64,000 bases of DNA from Ideonella alba (GCF_018069875.1 NZ_JAGQDF010000011.1:62001-126000), one strand, 5' to 3'. Positions 9,667 through 18,187 are shown, counted from the stretch's first letter. Translations and numbers: made by a program. Notes: generated by a model not told the origin, from the letters alone.

Positions 9667-10249
9667 CGACACCGATCTGGCCGTCCTCGCCGACGCGCTG
9701 ATCCACAGCCGCCAGCACATCGGCCCCAAGCGCCTGGTCGCGCCGGGGCCGGACGAGGCCACGCTGCGCGTGCTGCTGGCGGCGGCCGCCGCGGCGCCCG
9801 ATCACCAGCAGCTGCGGCCGTTGCGCTTCCATGTGCTGGGCCCGCAGGCGCGGGCGCGGCTGGGCGAGGCCTTTGCGCAGGCGCTGCAGGAGCGCGATCC
9901 CGCGGCCACCGAGAGCCAGGTGGCCGATGCCCGTGACAAGGCGCTGCGCGGCCCGGTGCTGCTGCTGGCGGTGGCCGATCTGCGTGCCGACGAACCCGGC
10001 GTGGCCGAGGCCGAGCGCCTGGTGTCGCTGGGCGCAGCGATCCAGAACCTGCTGCTGGCGGCGCAGGCGCGCGGCTGGGGCAGCGGGCTGACCAGTGGCC
10101 GCTCGATGCGCTCGGCCGCGCTGCGCCAGGCCTTCGGCCTGCAGGAGGGCGAGCACGCGGTGTGCTGCATCACGCTGGGCACGGTCAGCCGCGCCAAGCC
10201 GGCGCGGCTGCGGCCCGCGGTGGACGAGATCGCGCGCTGGGAGCCCTGA
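9656..10249 (+). CDS. Nitroreductase family protein (YdjA-like)
   Basis: FMN-dependent nitroreductase-fold protein of 198 residues. The N-terminal helix is followed by APDHQQLRPLRFHVL, which matches the compact YdjA-type pattern for FMN phosphate binding. Central residues are SLGAAIQNLLLAAQARGWGSGLTSG, the conserved dimer/flavin helix and loop. The natural substrate is not predictable. I chose the ATG at 9656; frames further upstream only read through the preceding membrane gene. Confidence 0.85.
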   Translation: MTPDDTDLAVLADALIHSRQHIGPKRLVAPGPDEATLRVLLAAAAAAPDHQQLRPLRFHVLGPQARARLGEAFAQALQERDPAATESQVADARDKALRGPVLLLAVADLRADEPGVAEAERLVSLGAAIQNLLLAAQARGWGSGLTSGRSMRSAALRQAFGLQEGEHAVCCITLGTVSRAKPARLRPAVDEIARWEP

Positions 10250-10255
10250 GGCAAG

Positions 10256-10288
10256 GCCGAGCAAGTCCCTCGCGGCGACTGGCTCGGC
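10256..10288. terminator. Possible bidirectional transcription terminator hairpin
   Basis: A 7-bp perfect inverted repeat (GCCGAGC and GCTCGGC) separated by 19 nt lies in the 49-bp gap between the convergent nitroreductase and terC-like genes. There is no T tract on either side, so it would at best be an unusual or Rho-assisted terminator. Confidence 0.3.
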
Positions 10289-10298
10289 GTCGCCCTGG

Positions 10299-11063
10299 TC
10301 AGCGGGCCTTCGGATCCTCGGCGGCCGGCTCGTAGGGGCTGTGCAGGTCCACCACCTTGGCGGCGCGCTTGCGCATGTGGATGTTGAGCATCTCCACGCC
10401 CAGCGAGAAGGCCATGGCGAAGTAGACATAGCCCTTGGGCACGTGGTGGTCGAAGCCCTCGGCGATCAGCACCACGCCCACCACCACCAGGAAGGACAGC
10501 GCCAGCATCTTGATCGTGGGGTGGTCCGAGACGAAGCGGCCGATCGGCGCGGCGAACAGCATCATCAGGCCCACCGAGGCGATCACCGCGGCGATCATGA
10601 TGCGCACGTCGCTGACCATGCCCACGGCGGTGATGATCGAGTCGAGCGAGAACACCAGGTCGACGATCATGATCTGCACGATCACCGCGGCCAGCGTGGT
10701 CTTCACCGCGGCCGAGGCATGGCCCTCCTCGCCTTCGAGCGAGCCGTGGATCTCGGTGGTGCTCTTCCAGATCAGGAACAGGCCGCCCAGGATCAGGATC
10801 AGGTCGCGTCCCGAGATGCCCTGGCCGAACACGGTGAACAGCGGCTGCACCAGGCCGACGATCCAGGCCAGCACCAGCAGCAGGCCGATGCGCATGAACA
10901 TCGCCATGAACAGGCCCAGGCGACGCGCGAATTCCTGCTTGGCCTTGGGCAGCTTGTCGACCAGGATCGAGATGAAGATGATGTTGTCGATGCCCAGCAC
11001 CAGCTCCAGCGCGGTGAGCGTGGCGAAGGCGATCCAGGCTTCGGGGCTGGTCAGCAGTTCCAT
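10299..11063 (-). CDS. TerC family integral membrane protein
   Basis: A 254-residue membrane protein with about seven hydrophobic segments. It has the family signatures ALELVLGIDNIIFISIL near the N-terminus and IMIVDLVFSLDSIITAVGM in the middle, each with acidic residues inside the membrane. TerC/Alx-type proteins are linked to manganese export and co-translational metalation of exported proteins; tellurite resistance is the historical name. The ATG at 11063 begins MELLTSPEAWIAF. An upstream in-frame extension of 41 residues is basic and proline-rich and lacks family character. Confidence 0.88.
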   Translation of the reverse strand: MELLTSPEAWIAFATLTALELVLGIDNIIFISILVDKLPKAKQEFARRLGLFMAMFMRIGLLLVLAWIVGLVQPLFTVFGQGISGRDLILILGGLFLIWKSTTEIHGSLEGEEGHASAAVKTTLAAVIVQIMIVDLVFSLDSIITAVGMVSDVRIMIAAVIASVGLMMLFAAPIGRFVSDHPTIKMLALSFLVVVGVVLIAEGFDHHVPKGYVYFAMAFSLGVEMLNIHMRKRAAKVVDLHSPYEPAAEDPKAR

Positions 11064-11133
11064 GGGCGCGTCCTGTGTTCGGGCGCGCGATGATAGGGGC
11101 GGCTTGACGACCTTGGGAAGTGCCGGGGGATCT

Positions 11134-11715
11134 TCAGGTCCCCGACGGGGCGGAGGCCGCTGCGTCCAGGTCGGCCGGCTCGGCACCGGCGGGCTCCTTG
11201 TGGGCGATGCCGAAATGGCAGTCGATGCAGGTCTTGCCCTCGGTGGCCAAGCGCTTGTGCTGCTTCTGCGCCGTCTTGCCCTGCAACTCGGGGTCCATGG
11301 CCTGAACGTTGTGGCAGCTGCGGCACTCGCGCGAGTCGGTGGCCTTCATGCGCTGCCACACCTGCTGCGCCAGCGCCAGCCGGTGCTGCTCGAAGCGCTC
11401 GGGCGTGTCGATCTCGCCGGAGAAGTGGCCGACGATGTCCTTGACCGCGCCGAGCTTGCGCCACAGCACGTCCGGAAACTCGTGCGGCACATGGCAGTCG
11501 CCGCAGCCGGCCTGCACGCCGGTGCGGTTGCGTGCGTGGATGGTGTGGCTGTACTCGGCAAAGTTGTTGTCCTTCATCTCGTGGCACGTGATGCAGAACT
11601 CGGTGCGGTTGGTGGCGTGCAGGCCGGCCGTGCCACCCAACGCGATGGCCATGCCCAGCAGCACCAGGGCGAGCGCACCCAGCCAGCCTCGCCGACCCGA
11701 TGACGGACGCCTCAT
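11134..11715 (-). CDS. nirT: Tetraheme cytochrome c of the NapC/NirT family
   Basis: A membrane-anchored quinol dehydrogenase that passes electrons from the quinol pool to periplasmic partners. The 193-residue protein has one N-terminal membrane anchor (residues 11-31) and four heme motifs: CITCH (41-45), CGDCH (71-75), CRSCH (131-135) and CIDCH (163-167). The spacing is that of NapC/NirT. The ATG overlaps the stop of the upstream cytochrome c gene. The neighbours, a soluble cytochrome and a porin-cytochrome, suggest it links the quinone pool to the outer membrane chain here, not only to NirS. Confidence 0.92.
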   Translation of the reverse strand: MRRPSSGRRGWLGALALVLLGMAIALGGTAGLHATNRTEFCITCHEMKDNNFAEYSHTIHARNRTGVQAGCGDCHVPHEFPDVLWRKLGAVKDIVGHFSGEIDTPERFEQHRLALAQQVWQRMKATDSRECRSCHNVQAMDPELQGKTAQKQHKRLATEGKTCIDCHFGIAHKEPAGAEPADLDAAASAPSGT

Positions 11716-12086
11716 TTGAGCTGCAGCACGAAGGCGATGACATCAGCGCGGCCCTGGGCATCACCCAGGCCGTCGTACTTCATCTTGCCGCCGGGCACCA
11801 CCTTCTTCGGCGCCGTGATGTAGGCGTCGATCTTCTCGGGCGTCCAGGTGATGCCGCTGGCTTTCATGGCGTCGGAGTAGCCGGCGAAGCTGGCGACGGT
11901 GCCCGCCTTGCGGCCGTTGACGCCGGTGAGGGTGGGGCCCTTCTTGTCCTTGCCGGGCTGGGCGCTGTGGCAGTCGCCGCATTCCTCGGCAAAGGTGTCG
12001 GCGCCGCGTTTGGCGTTGCCATCGGCATGGGCCAGTGCCGCGGCGCCGGCCAGCAGGATCAGGGGGAGGGTGTGGCGCATGCTCAT
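11712..12086 (-). CDS. Soluble periplasmic cytochrome c (class I)
   Basis: This 124-residue monoheme cytochrome has a signal peptide (about residues 1-21), heme motif CGDCH at 36-40 and a distal Met in GGKMKYDGL at about 102, the pattern of c2/c550-type cytochromes. Its start at 12086 overlaps the stop of the porin-cytochrome gene (ATGA), and its stop overlaps the NirT-type gene start. The three are therefore translationally coupled. It is the natural periplasmic shuttle between the outer-membrane and inner-membrane heme proteins of this operon. Confidence 0.88.
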   Translation of the reverse strand: MSMRHTLPLILLAGAAALAHADGNAKRGADTFAEECGDCHSAQPGKDKKGPTLTGVNGRKAGTVASFAGYSDAMKASGITWTPEKIDAYITAPKKVVPGGKMKYDGLGDAQGRADVIAFVLQLK

Positions 12087-13468
12087 AGGCTCCACCAGAA
12101 GAACAGCATGGTGGTGTTGTTGTCGCGGGCGCGGCGGTCGACACCATTCACGTCGTCGATGTAGTGGCTGCCGCCGTTGAACCTGCTGTAGCCGGTGTAC
12201 TGCAGGCCCACGCGCAGGTTGGCCCAGGGCGAGCCCCAGGAGCTTTCCTTGCCCCAGGGCGTCCAGTCCAGCTGCAGCATGTAGCCATTGGTGTCGGGCC
12301 TGGCGCTGTAGGAGCTGCCGCCCCACAGGCCGGTGTCGGCGCTGCCGCCACTGCCGAACAGGCCGGCGGTGGCGCCCCAGGTCTGCTGCCAGGTGTAGGA
12401 GCCGGTCAGGCGCCAGGTCTTGAGCGAGCCGCTCGCGTTGCTGGCGCCGCCGACGGCCTGGGTGGCCTTGAGCTTCTGGCCCTCGTGCATCCAGCTGGCG
12501 TTGAGCGTGACGACGTGCTCGCGGTTGCCCAGCCACTGGTAGCCGGCGTCCAGGCCCCAGTCGCTGAAATGGTCGGTGCTGGACGGCGCGGCGCGGTCGG
12601 GCGCCAGCGCGGCGGACAGGCCTGACAGGCCGACATGCCAGTTGTCACGCTTGCGGTCATCCAGGTAGGCCAGGCGCCAGTACAGCGCGGGATGCGACAG
12701 GCGGCCCACGTCCTCGGCGTTGATGGCGCTGATCGCCTTGGTCGACAGCGACTTGTACAGGCCCAGCTCGCCATACCAGTGCTTGTCATGCAGCGCGTAC
12801 AGATTGGCGCCCAGCACCGCACCGGCCAGGTTCTCCATCAGCGGTGTCGGGCCCTGGCCGAAGCCGAAGTCGCTCGCGGTGTACGGGAAGCGCCACTGGC
12901 CCAGCGTGTTGAAGGGGTCGGTCAGCGTGGGGTTGCCGTTGATGGCCAGGCCGACGGTGGTCTCCTTGTCGCCGAGCGTCAGGCTGCGCGCATAGCGCAG
13001 GTCCAGCTGGTCCAGTGCCCAGGCGCGGTCGACGCCGGCATAGGTGGACTGCACGAAGGCGCCGATGTGGTCGGTCAGCCGGCCGGCCAGGAAGGCCGAG
13101 GTCTCCTGGATCGCGCTGTTGTTGTTGGCCTTGAAGTGGTCGGGCACCTCCGGCAGGTCCCTGGCGCTGCGCGTGAGGTTGGCGATCATCATGGCCGACA
13201 GCGGGACCTTGCCGTCCTGGCCGTCGGTCTCGGTATAGCCGTTGATCTTGAACTGCTGGCCGAAGGGCGTGAGCTGCGGACCGAAGGCGCCGACGTGGCA
13301 GGCGGCGCATTCGCTGCCGGTCTGGCGGGCGAAGCTGGGCACGGCCCAGGCGGGGGTGAGGCTGGCGGCCAGCAGCGCGGCGCCGGCCAGCAGGCGGGCG
13401 GCACGGTGGGCCGTGGAGGTGCGGTGCATCAGGGCTTCCTGGCGGGTGTTGGACAAACTGGTGTCCAT
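12083..13468 (-). CDS. Fused monoheme cytochrome-porin, Cyc2-like outer membrane protein
   Basis: This 461-residue protein has a signal peptide (about residues 15-42). It then has a single c-type heme site in PSFARQTGSECAACHVG (Cys 54, Cys 57, His 58), followed by QLTPFGQQFKINGY. The remaining 370 residues are amphipathic beta strands rich in Trp, Tyr and Gly, ending FFWWSL, as in a 16-18-strand barrel. The pairing of a FARQTG-type heme segment with a porin is the architecture of Cyc2, the outer-membrane cytochrome of iron oxidisers. I infer outer-membrane electron transfer; the substrate is unknown. An internal ATG at 13429 is the likely functional start for the signal peptide. Confidence 0.72.
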   Translation of the reverse strand: MDTSLSNTRQEALMHRTSTAHRAARLLAGAALLAASLTPAWAVPSFARQTGSECAACHVGAFGPQLTPFGQQFKINGYTETDGQDGKVPLSAMMIANLTRSARDLPEVPDHFKANNNSAIQETSAFLAGRLTDHIGAFVQSTYAGVDRAWALDQLDLRYARSLTLGDKETTVGLAINGNPTLTDPFNTLGQWRFPYTASDFGFGQGPTPLMENLAGAVLGANLYALHDKHWYGELGLYKSLSTKAISAINAEDVGRLSHPALYWRLAYLDDRKRDNWHVGLSGLSAALAPDRAAPSSTDHFSDWGLDAGYQWLGNREHVVTLNASWMHEGQKLKATQAVGGASNASGSLKTWRLTGSYTWQQTWGATAGLFGSGGSADTGLWGGSSYSARPDTNGYMLQLDWTPWGKESSWGSPWANLRVGLQYTGYSRFNGGSHYIDDVNGVDRRARDNNTTMLFFWWSL

Positions 13469-13486
13469 CCTCCGCGGGCGCAGCCT

Positions 13487-14893
13487 TCAATCCGCTGACA
13501 GCATGCGTAACGGCTGGAAATCGACCCGCACCCGGCTGCCGCGGCCGCCCGGGCCGTCGTGGATCGAGACCTGGGCGCCATGGCGCTCGGCGATTTCGCG
13601 CACGATGGCCAGGCCCAGACCCGATCCCAGCCGGTCGTGCTCGTTCAGCCGCACGTAGCGCTCGAAGACGCGCGCCCGGTCGGCTGGCGGGATGCCGGGG
13701 CCGTCGTCCTCGACCTCCAGGAAGGGCCGGCCGTCCGCCACGCCGCAGCGGGCGGTCACGGTGCTGCCTTCGGGGGTGTGCTGGATCGCGTTGCCCACCA
13801 GGTTCAGCAGCAGTTCGCGCAGCAGCCAGCGCGAGCCGATCACCCGCGCCTCGCCGGTCTCGAAGCCCAGGTCGACGTGCCGGGCCAGCGCGGCGTCCAG
13901 GCTGGCGTTGGCGGCGTCCTGCAGCAGGTCGGACAGCGTCAGCGGGCCCATTGGCACCGGCGCCGCGCCTTCGCCGCCGGCGCGCGCCAGCGCCAGCATC
14001 TGGTGCGCCAGGTGCGACAGGCGCTGCACCGACTGCGACACCTCGGCCACGCGGGCGGCCACCGGCGCCGGCAGGGCTTCCCGCGACAGCAGATCGACCT
14101 GCGTGCTCAGGCTGGCCAGCGGCGTGCGCAGCTGGTGCGCGGTGCCGTCGATGAAGGCCTGGCGCGCGCGGGCGGTGGCGCGCACCCGGCTGACCAGGCG
14201 GTTGATCGCGCGCAGCAGCGGCACGGTCTCGTGCGGCGCCAGGCGCAGCGGCAGCGGGCGCAGCTCGTCGATCTCGTGGCGTTCCAGGCGCTCGCCCAGC
14301 AGGTCCAGCGGTCGCAGCGCGAAGCGCACCGCGACCAGGGCCGCCGCGACCACCGCCAGTGCGATCGCCAGGTTGGTGGCGGCGGTCACATACAGCAGCT
14401 CGCGGGCTTCGCGGCGGCGGCCGTTGACGGTTTCGGCCACCAGGATGGTGGCGCGCGCATCGGGGCCGCGGTAGCGGTGCTGCACCACCCGCACCGGCTG
14501 GCCGCCCAGGCGGGCGTTGAAGATCTGCGTGTCCTCGTCGGTCTCGGCGCGGCGCAGCGTGGCCAGCGCCAGGTCGCCGGCCAGCGGGGCGCCGCTGGCC
14601 TGCAGCACCAGGTAGTGCAGCGGATCGTCGGGCTGGGCCCGGCTGAGGGCCTGCACCATGGCCGGCAGGTGGGCGGCGAGGTCGCCGTCGCCCTCGGCCT
14701 CCAGCCGCGCCGACAGGCCCACGGCCAGGCTGGCCAGCGCGCGGTCGTGCGACTCGTCGGTCAGGCGCCGGGCGCTGACATAGTCGACCGTGGCGCCGAT
14801 CAGCACCAGCAGCGCCAGCGGCAGGCCCACCGCCAGCAGCAGCCGGCCGGCCAGCGAGCGCAGCGGATGGCGGGGCAGGCGTCTAGGCGACAC
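13487..14893 (-). CDS. Two-component sensor histidine kinase (TctE/QseC type)
   Basis: A 468-residue membrane kinase. Transmembrane segments are at about 15-37 and 168-190, with a periplasmic sensor domain of about 130 residues between them and a HAMP-like region after. The dimerisation helix carries the phospho-accepting His at about 253 (TAHQLRTPLASLSTQVDLL). ATPase boxes are LVGNAIQHTPEGSTV, DDGPGIP and GSGLGLAI. Its start overlaps the response regulator gene by 11 bp. Its stop lies 18 bp from the porin-cytochrome gene, so it may sense a substrate of that module. Confidence 0.9.
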   Translation of the reverse strand: MSPRRLPRHPLRSLAGRLLLAVGLPLALLVLIGATVDYVSARRLTDESHDRALASLAVGLSARLEAEGDGDLAAHLPAMVQALSRAQPDDPLHYLVLQASGAPLAGDLALATLRRAETDEDTQIFNARLGGQPVRVVQHRYRGPDARATILVAETVNGRRREARELLYVTAATNLAIALAVVAAALVAVRFALRPLDLLGERLERHEIDELRPLPLRLAPHETVPLLRAINRLVSRVRATARARQAFIDGTAHQLRTPLASLSTQVDLLSREALPAPVAARVAEVSQSVQRLSHLAHQMLALARAGGEGAAPVPMGPLTLSDLLQDAANASLDAALARHVDLGFETGEARVIGSRWLLRELLLNLVGNAIQHTPEGSTVTARCGVADGRPFLEVEDDGPGIPPADRARVFERYVRLNEHDRLGSGLGLAIVREIAERHGAQVSIHDGPGGRGSRVRVDFQPLRMLSAD

Positions 14894-15560
14894 CGGCGTC
14901 CAGCTCCAGCCGGTAGCCCAGGCCGCGCACGGTGCGCAGCGCCACGCCGCTGCCGGCCAGCTTGCCGCGCAGGCGCGAGGCGTAGATCTCGACGGCGTTG
15001 GCGGTCAGCTCGTTGTCCCAGCGGCTGAGCGAGTCGATCAGGCGCTGCTTGGCCACCACCTCGGGGGCGCTGAGCAACAGATGCTCCAGCAGATCCCATT
15101 CGCGGCCGGTCAGCGCCAGCGGGGCCTCGCCCAGCCGGGCCTCGCGCAGGCCGACATCCATCTGCAGCGGCCCGAAGCCCAGCGTGCGGCCGCGGGCCGA
15201 GCGGCCGCGGCGCACCAGCGCGTGGCAGCGGGCGACCAGCTCGGGCGTCTGGAAGGGCTTGACGAGGTAGTCGTCGGCGCCCTCGTCCAGACCGCGCACC
15301 CGGTCTTCCAGCGCGTCGCGGGCGGTCAGCATCAGCACCGGCAGGCGCCGTCCGGCGTGGCGGACGCGGCGCAGCAGCGCCAGGCCGCTGATGCCGGGCA
15401 GGCCGATGTCCAGGATGGCCAGGTCGTAGTCGGTGCATAGCAGCACGGCCTCGGCGGTCTCGCCGCGGTCCAGCCACTCGACCGTGAAGCCGGCCTGGCC
15501 CAGTGCCTCGGACACCGAGCGGGCCAGCGGGGCATCGTCTTCAACCAGCAGCACGCGCAT
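14883..15560 (-). CDS. OmpR/PhoB family response regulator
   Basis: A 225-residue DNA-binding regulator. The receiver domain has acidic residues EDD at 7-9, phospho-acceptor Asp 51 (AILDIGLPGISG) and the conserved lysine in VKPFQTPEL. The C-terminal winged helix ends RTVRGLGYRLE, typical of TctD/QseB-type regulators. It pairs with the histidine kinase that overlaps its end. The target promoter is not evident, but the adjacent cytochrome genes on the same strand are candidates. Confidence 0.9.
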   Translation of the reverse strand: MRVLLVEDDAPLARSVSEALGQAGFTVEWLDRGETAEAVLLCTDYDLAILDIGLPGISGLALLRRVRHAGRRLPVLMLTARDALEDRVRGLDEGADDYLVKPFQTPELVARCHALVRRGRSARGRTLGFGPLQMDVGLREARLGEAPLALTGREWDLLEHLLLSAPEVVAKQRLIDSLSRWDNELTANAVEIYASRLRGKLAGSGVALRTVRGLGYRLELDAGVA

Positions 15561-15596
15561 GGGGCGAGATGCTGCCAGATGCGTGTTGCTGCGACC

Positions 15597-16445
15597 TTAA
15601 GCCAGGGCCACCAGCTCGGCGCCGTCGCGCAACAGGCCGCCGCTGAGGATGCGGTAGCTGTCCATGTCGAAGCCCGGGGCGCTGCGGTCCAGGGCGCGCG
15701 CCGCGTCCAGTGTGTCGGCGCTGCCCAGGTAGCACCAGTGGCGCAACACATGGACCTGCTGCCAGCCGGTCTCGTCGCGCTCGATCAGGCCGACGGCGCC
15801 CGGGTGCGGCCAGACCAGCAGGCGCAGCGCCGCTAGCGCGGCGCGCAGCCGGGCGTCGTGCGCGGCGGGCGTCTCACCGCCGGCGCAGACGCCGCCACAG
15901 CGGCCGATGCTGGCGCGAAAACAGGCCCCGCTGCCGCGCCAGGCGCGCTCCAGGCCCAGGCGTTGCAGGCACAGCCGGTGCTCGTCGGCCATCGCGCGCA
16001 GCGCACCCTGGGCCGCATGGCGGCTGGCGAACAGGCCGTGCAGGTGCGGCGTGGTGGCGAAGTCCACCCGCGTGGTGTCGACCAGTTCGGGCCGGTCGGT
16101 GCCGTCGGCCCCGTTGGCCAGACGCCAGGCATGCAGGTGGCGCACCCGGCGCAGGCGCTGGTTGTGCAGCGGCTGCAACTGCTTGACCAGGGCCGCTTCC
16201 AGCAGCAGCGCGCCCACCTCGCCGGGCGTTCGGCGGTGCTCGATGCGCAGGCTCTGCGCCACCCAGCGGGCGCTGTCGGGGTCGCGCAGGTGCGACAGCA
16301 CGCGGCTGCGCAGGTGGATGCTCTTGCCGATGTACAGCGGCAGCGTGGCCGAGCGGCCCCAGAACAGGTAGACGCCGGGGGACTCAGGCAAGGCCTCGGC
16401 CTGGGAACGCAGAGCGTCGGCCTGGGAACGCGGGTCCTCAGCCAC
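15597..16445 (-). CDS. cho: GIY-YIG endonuclease Cho (UvrC homologue)
   Basis: Cho makes the 3' incision in nucleotide excision repair in place of UvrC. The 282-residue protein has the GIY-YIG motif as GVYLFWGRSATLPLYIGKS (residues about 24-42), followed by LRSRVLSHLRD and the catalytic glutamate region VGALLLEAALVKQLQPLHN. The C-terminal cysteines (CFRASIGRCGGVCAG) are also found in Cho/UvrC relatives. Its length is close to E. coli Cho (about 295). It overlaps the NTF2-like gene by 8 bp, so it ends the presumed light-response operon, a sensible place for a repair nuclease. Confidence 0.85.
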   Translation of the reverse strand: MAEDPRSQADALRSQAEALPESPGVYLFWGRSATLPLYIGKSIHLRSRVLSHLRDPDSARWVAQSLRIEHRRTPGEVGALLLEAALVKQLQPLHNQRLRRVRHLHAWRLANGADGTDRPELVDTTRVDFATTPHLHGLFASRHAAQGALRAMADEHRLCLQRLGLERAWRGSGACFRASIGRCGGVCAGGETPAAHDARLRAALAALRLLVWPHPGAVGLIERDETGWQQVHVLRHWCYLGSADTLDAARALDRSAPGFDMDSYRILSGGLLRDGAELVALA

Positions 16446-16884
16446 GGCGCGCGCGGCGCTTGAGCCAGCGCATCAGCGCGCCCAGCACGGGGAGCTGCTC
16501 GTACAGTTCCTCGGCGGCGTCCCAGTAGTCGCGGTGCAGCGTCACGCGGCCTGCGGCGTCGAAGCGCAGGTGGGTGGCGCCGCGGATGCGGCGTTCGCTG
16601 TGCTCGCCCGGCAGCGTGAACAGGAAGTCCCAGGTCAGGAAGGCCTGCTCGCCGCCATCCACCCGCTCGGTCACCACGAAGCGCGGGCCCTGCAGGCGGC
16701 GGAACATGTGCTCGAACACCGCTTCGATCGCGGCGATGCCCTGGACCTCGTTGAACGGGTCCTTGAAGCGGGCCTCGGCGGCATAGAGCTGCGGCAGCCG
16801 GGCCAGGTCGGCGGGCTGCAGGCGTTCGTAGAAATCGACCAGCAGGTCCAGCGGGCTGATCGGTGGCGTCATCGGCAGCGTCAT
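16438..16884 (-). CDS. SnoaL/NTF2-like protein
   Basis: A 148-residue protein with the cone-like NTF2 fold. It has an N-terminal helix (LLVDFYERLQPADLARLPQLYAAEARFKDP), a sheet segment AFLTWDFLF, and HLRFDAAGRVTLHRDYWDAAEELYEQLPVLG, typical of SnoaL-like proteins found beside SDR/DUF3833/CFA genes. Its function is unknown; a steroid or lipid-like ligand is possible. The start at 16884 makes an ATGA overlap with the SDR stop. A longer frame starting in the SDR gene was rejected. Confidence 0.8.
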   Translation of the reverse strand: MTLPMTPPISPLDLLVDFYERLQPADLARLPQLYAAEARFKDPFNEVQGIAAIEAVFEHMFRRLQGPRFVVTERVDGGEQAFLTWDFLFTLPGEHSERRIRGATHLRFDAAGRVTLHRDYWDAAEELYEQLPVLGALMRWLKRRARRG

Positions 16885-17651
16885 CGGCGAGTGAGGCGTC
16901 GCACCAGCGGAAAGTACCACGCGTAGGGCAGGCAGCGCAGCAGGTCCAGCCAGAACGTGAAGCGGCGCGGAAAGTCGATCATGAAGCGCCCGCGCGCCCA
17001 GCCGGCCAGGATGGCCTGGGCGGCCTGAGCCGGGGTGATGACGGCGGGCATGCGGAAGTCGTTGACGGCGGTCATCGGGGTCTCGACAAAGCCGGGCGTC
17101 ACCACGCTGATGCCCACGCCCAGCGGCGCCAGCTCCAGGTGCAGGGCCTCGCTGAAGTGGGTGAGCGCGGCCTTGGTGGTGCCATAGGCCAGCGCATTGG
17201 GCAGGCCGCGGTGCCCGGCCACGCTGCTGACCAGGCTGAGGTGACCATGGCCGCGCGCGCGCATCGGCCGCAGCACCGCCAGCGACAGCGCCACGGCGGC
17301 GTCCAGGTTGACGGCGCGGTGCTGTTCCCAGCCGCGCAGGCTCAGCTCCCTGGCGCCGCCGGGCTCGTAGTGGCCGGCGCAGTAGCAGACCAGGTCGGGC
17401 GGGTTGGACGAGAACAGGCGCTCCACCGTGGCCTCCAGCGCGGCGGCGTCGGTCACATCCAGCGCGATCGGCCGCAGGCCCGGGTGCTGCCGCTCCAGCG
17501 CCTGCAGCGCATCCAGCCGGCGCGCCGACACCGTCACCCGCGCCCCGCGCTCATGCAGCGCGGCGGCCAGCGCGGCGCCGATGCCACTGCTGGCGCCGAC
17601 GATCCAGACGCTGCGCTCGCGCCAGTCGGTCAGGGGGGGATTGAGGCTCAT
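16881..17651 (-). CDS. Short-chain dehydrogenase/reductase
   Basis: A 256-residue SDR with NAD(P)-binding GASSGIGAALA near residue 19, the NAG-equivalent CAGHYEPGG, and a catalytic triad in LVSSVAGHRGLPNALAYGTTKAAL (Ser, Tyr, Lys). The C-terminal extension, with FMIDFPRRFTFWLDLLRCLPYAWYFPLVRRL, looks membrane-associated. The substrate is unknown, but the gene belongs to a conserved lipid-modifying cluster. The start ATG at 17651 overlaps the DUF3833 stop and the 3' end overlaps the NTF2-like gene. Confidence 0.88.
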   Translation of the reverse strand: MSLNPPLTDWRERSVWIVGASSGIGAALAAALHERGARVTVSARRLDALQALERQHPGLRPIALDVTDAAALEATVERLFSSNPPDLVCYCAGHYEPGGARELSLRGWEQHRAVNLDAAVALSLAVLRPMRARGHGHLSLVSSVAGHRGLPNALAYGTTKAALTHFSEALHLELAPLGVGISVVTPGFVETPMTAVNDFRMPAVITPAQAAQAILAGWARGRFMIDFPRRFTFWLDLLRCLPYAWYFPLVRRLTRR

Positions 17652-18187
17652 GGGGATCGGGTGAAGGAGATCAGCACCTCGCCGAGTGTCACTCCGAATT
17701 TGCTCATCACCGCGCGGTTGAGCAGCACGCGCTCGTCGACCAGCCACATCCAGTCGTCGAACTGCACCTCCCACTCGCGGCCGTCGATCGGCAGGCGCAG
17801 CGTGTAGCGCCAGTTCAGCGCATTGCCGGCGGCCTCGCCGCTGGCCAGGCCCACCACGTCGTCGGCCTGGCCCTGCCAGCGGCCGTTGCCCAGGTGGGTC
17901 AGGCGCCAGACGCGGCGCTGGGTGCTGCCGTCCGAGTAGGTGAAGCGCTCGTCCAGCTCGCCCTGTTCGCCCTGCCAGCGGCCGTCGATCTGCACCGTGA
18001 AGCGCTTCACCACGCGGCCGAAGCGGTCCTGGAACACGCCGTGCGCCATCACCCGGCCGGCGAAGTACTGGCGCAGGTCGAGCAGCGGCTTCTCGGCCGC
18101 ATGGTCGGCGATCGAGGGGTGGGCGCAGCCGGCCAACTGGGTCAGCGGGATGCCGGCGCTGGCCAGCAGCAGGTGGCGGCGTTTCAT
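17648..18187 (-). CDS. DUF3833 family lipoprotein
   Basis: A 179-residue predicted outer-membrane or periplasmic lipoprotein with a signal ending LTQLAGC (Cys 21). The body is a lipocalin-like set of strands (YFAGRVMAHGVFQDRFGRVVKRF, RYTLRLPIDGREWEVQFDDWMWL, VLLNRAVMSKFGVTLGEVLISF), the usual DUF3833 pattern. The role is unknown. It is a recurring neighbour of cfa/SDR/MerR light-response clusters. The start overlaps the MFS stop by 4 bp. Confidence 0.85.
   Translation of the reverse strand: MKRRHLLLASAGIPLTQLAGCAHPSIADHAAEKPLLDLRQYFAGRVMAHGVFQDRFGRVVKRFTVQIDGRWQGEQGELDERFTYSDGSTQRRVWRLTHLGNGRWQGQADDVVGLASGEAAGNALNWRYTLRLPIDGREWEVQFDDWMWLVDERVLLNRAVMSKFGVTLGEVLISFTRSP

Noticed and set aside
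10095-11093. Plus-strand frame opposite the TerC-like gene with many His and Asp residues
   Set aside because: Antisense artefact of a well-recognised membrane protein gene; it has no family features.
13452-13467. GGACA-TGTCC symmetry just at the porin-cytochrome start as a possible operator
   Set aside because: Arms of only 5 bp, overlapping the first codons. It is not an FNR-type site and such short symmetry is common.
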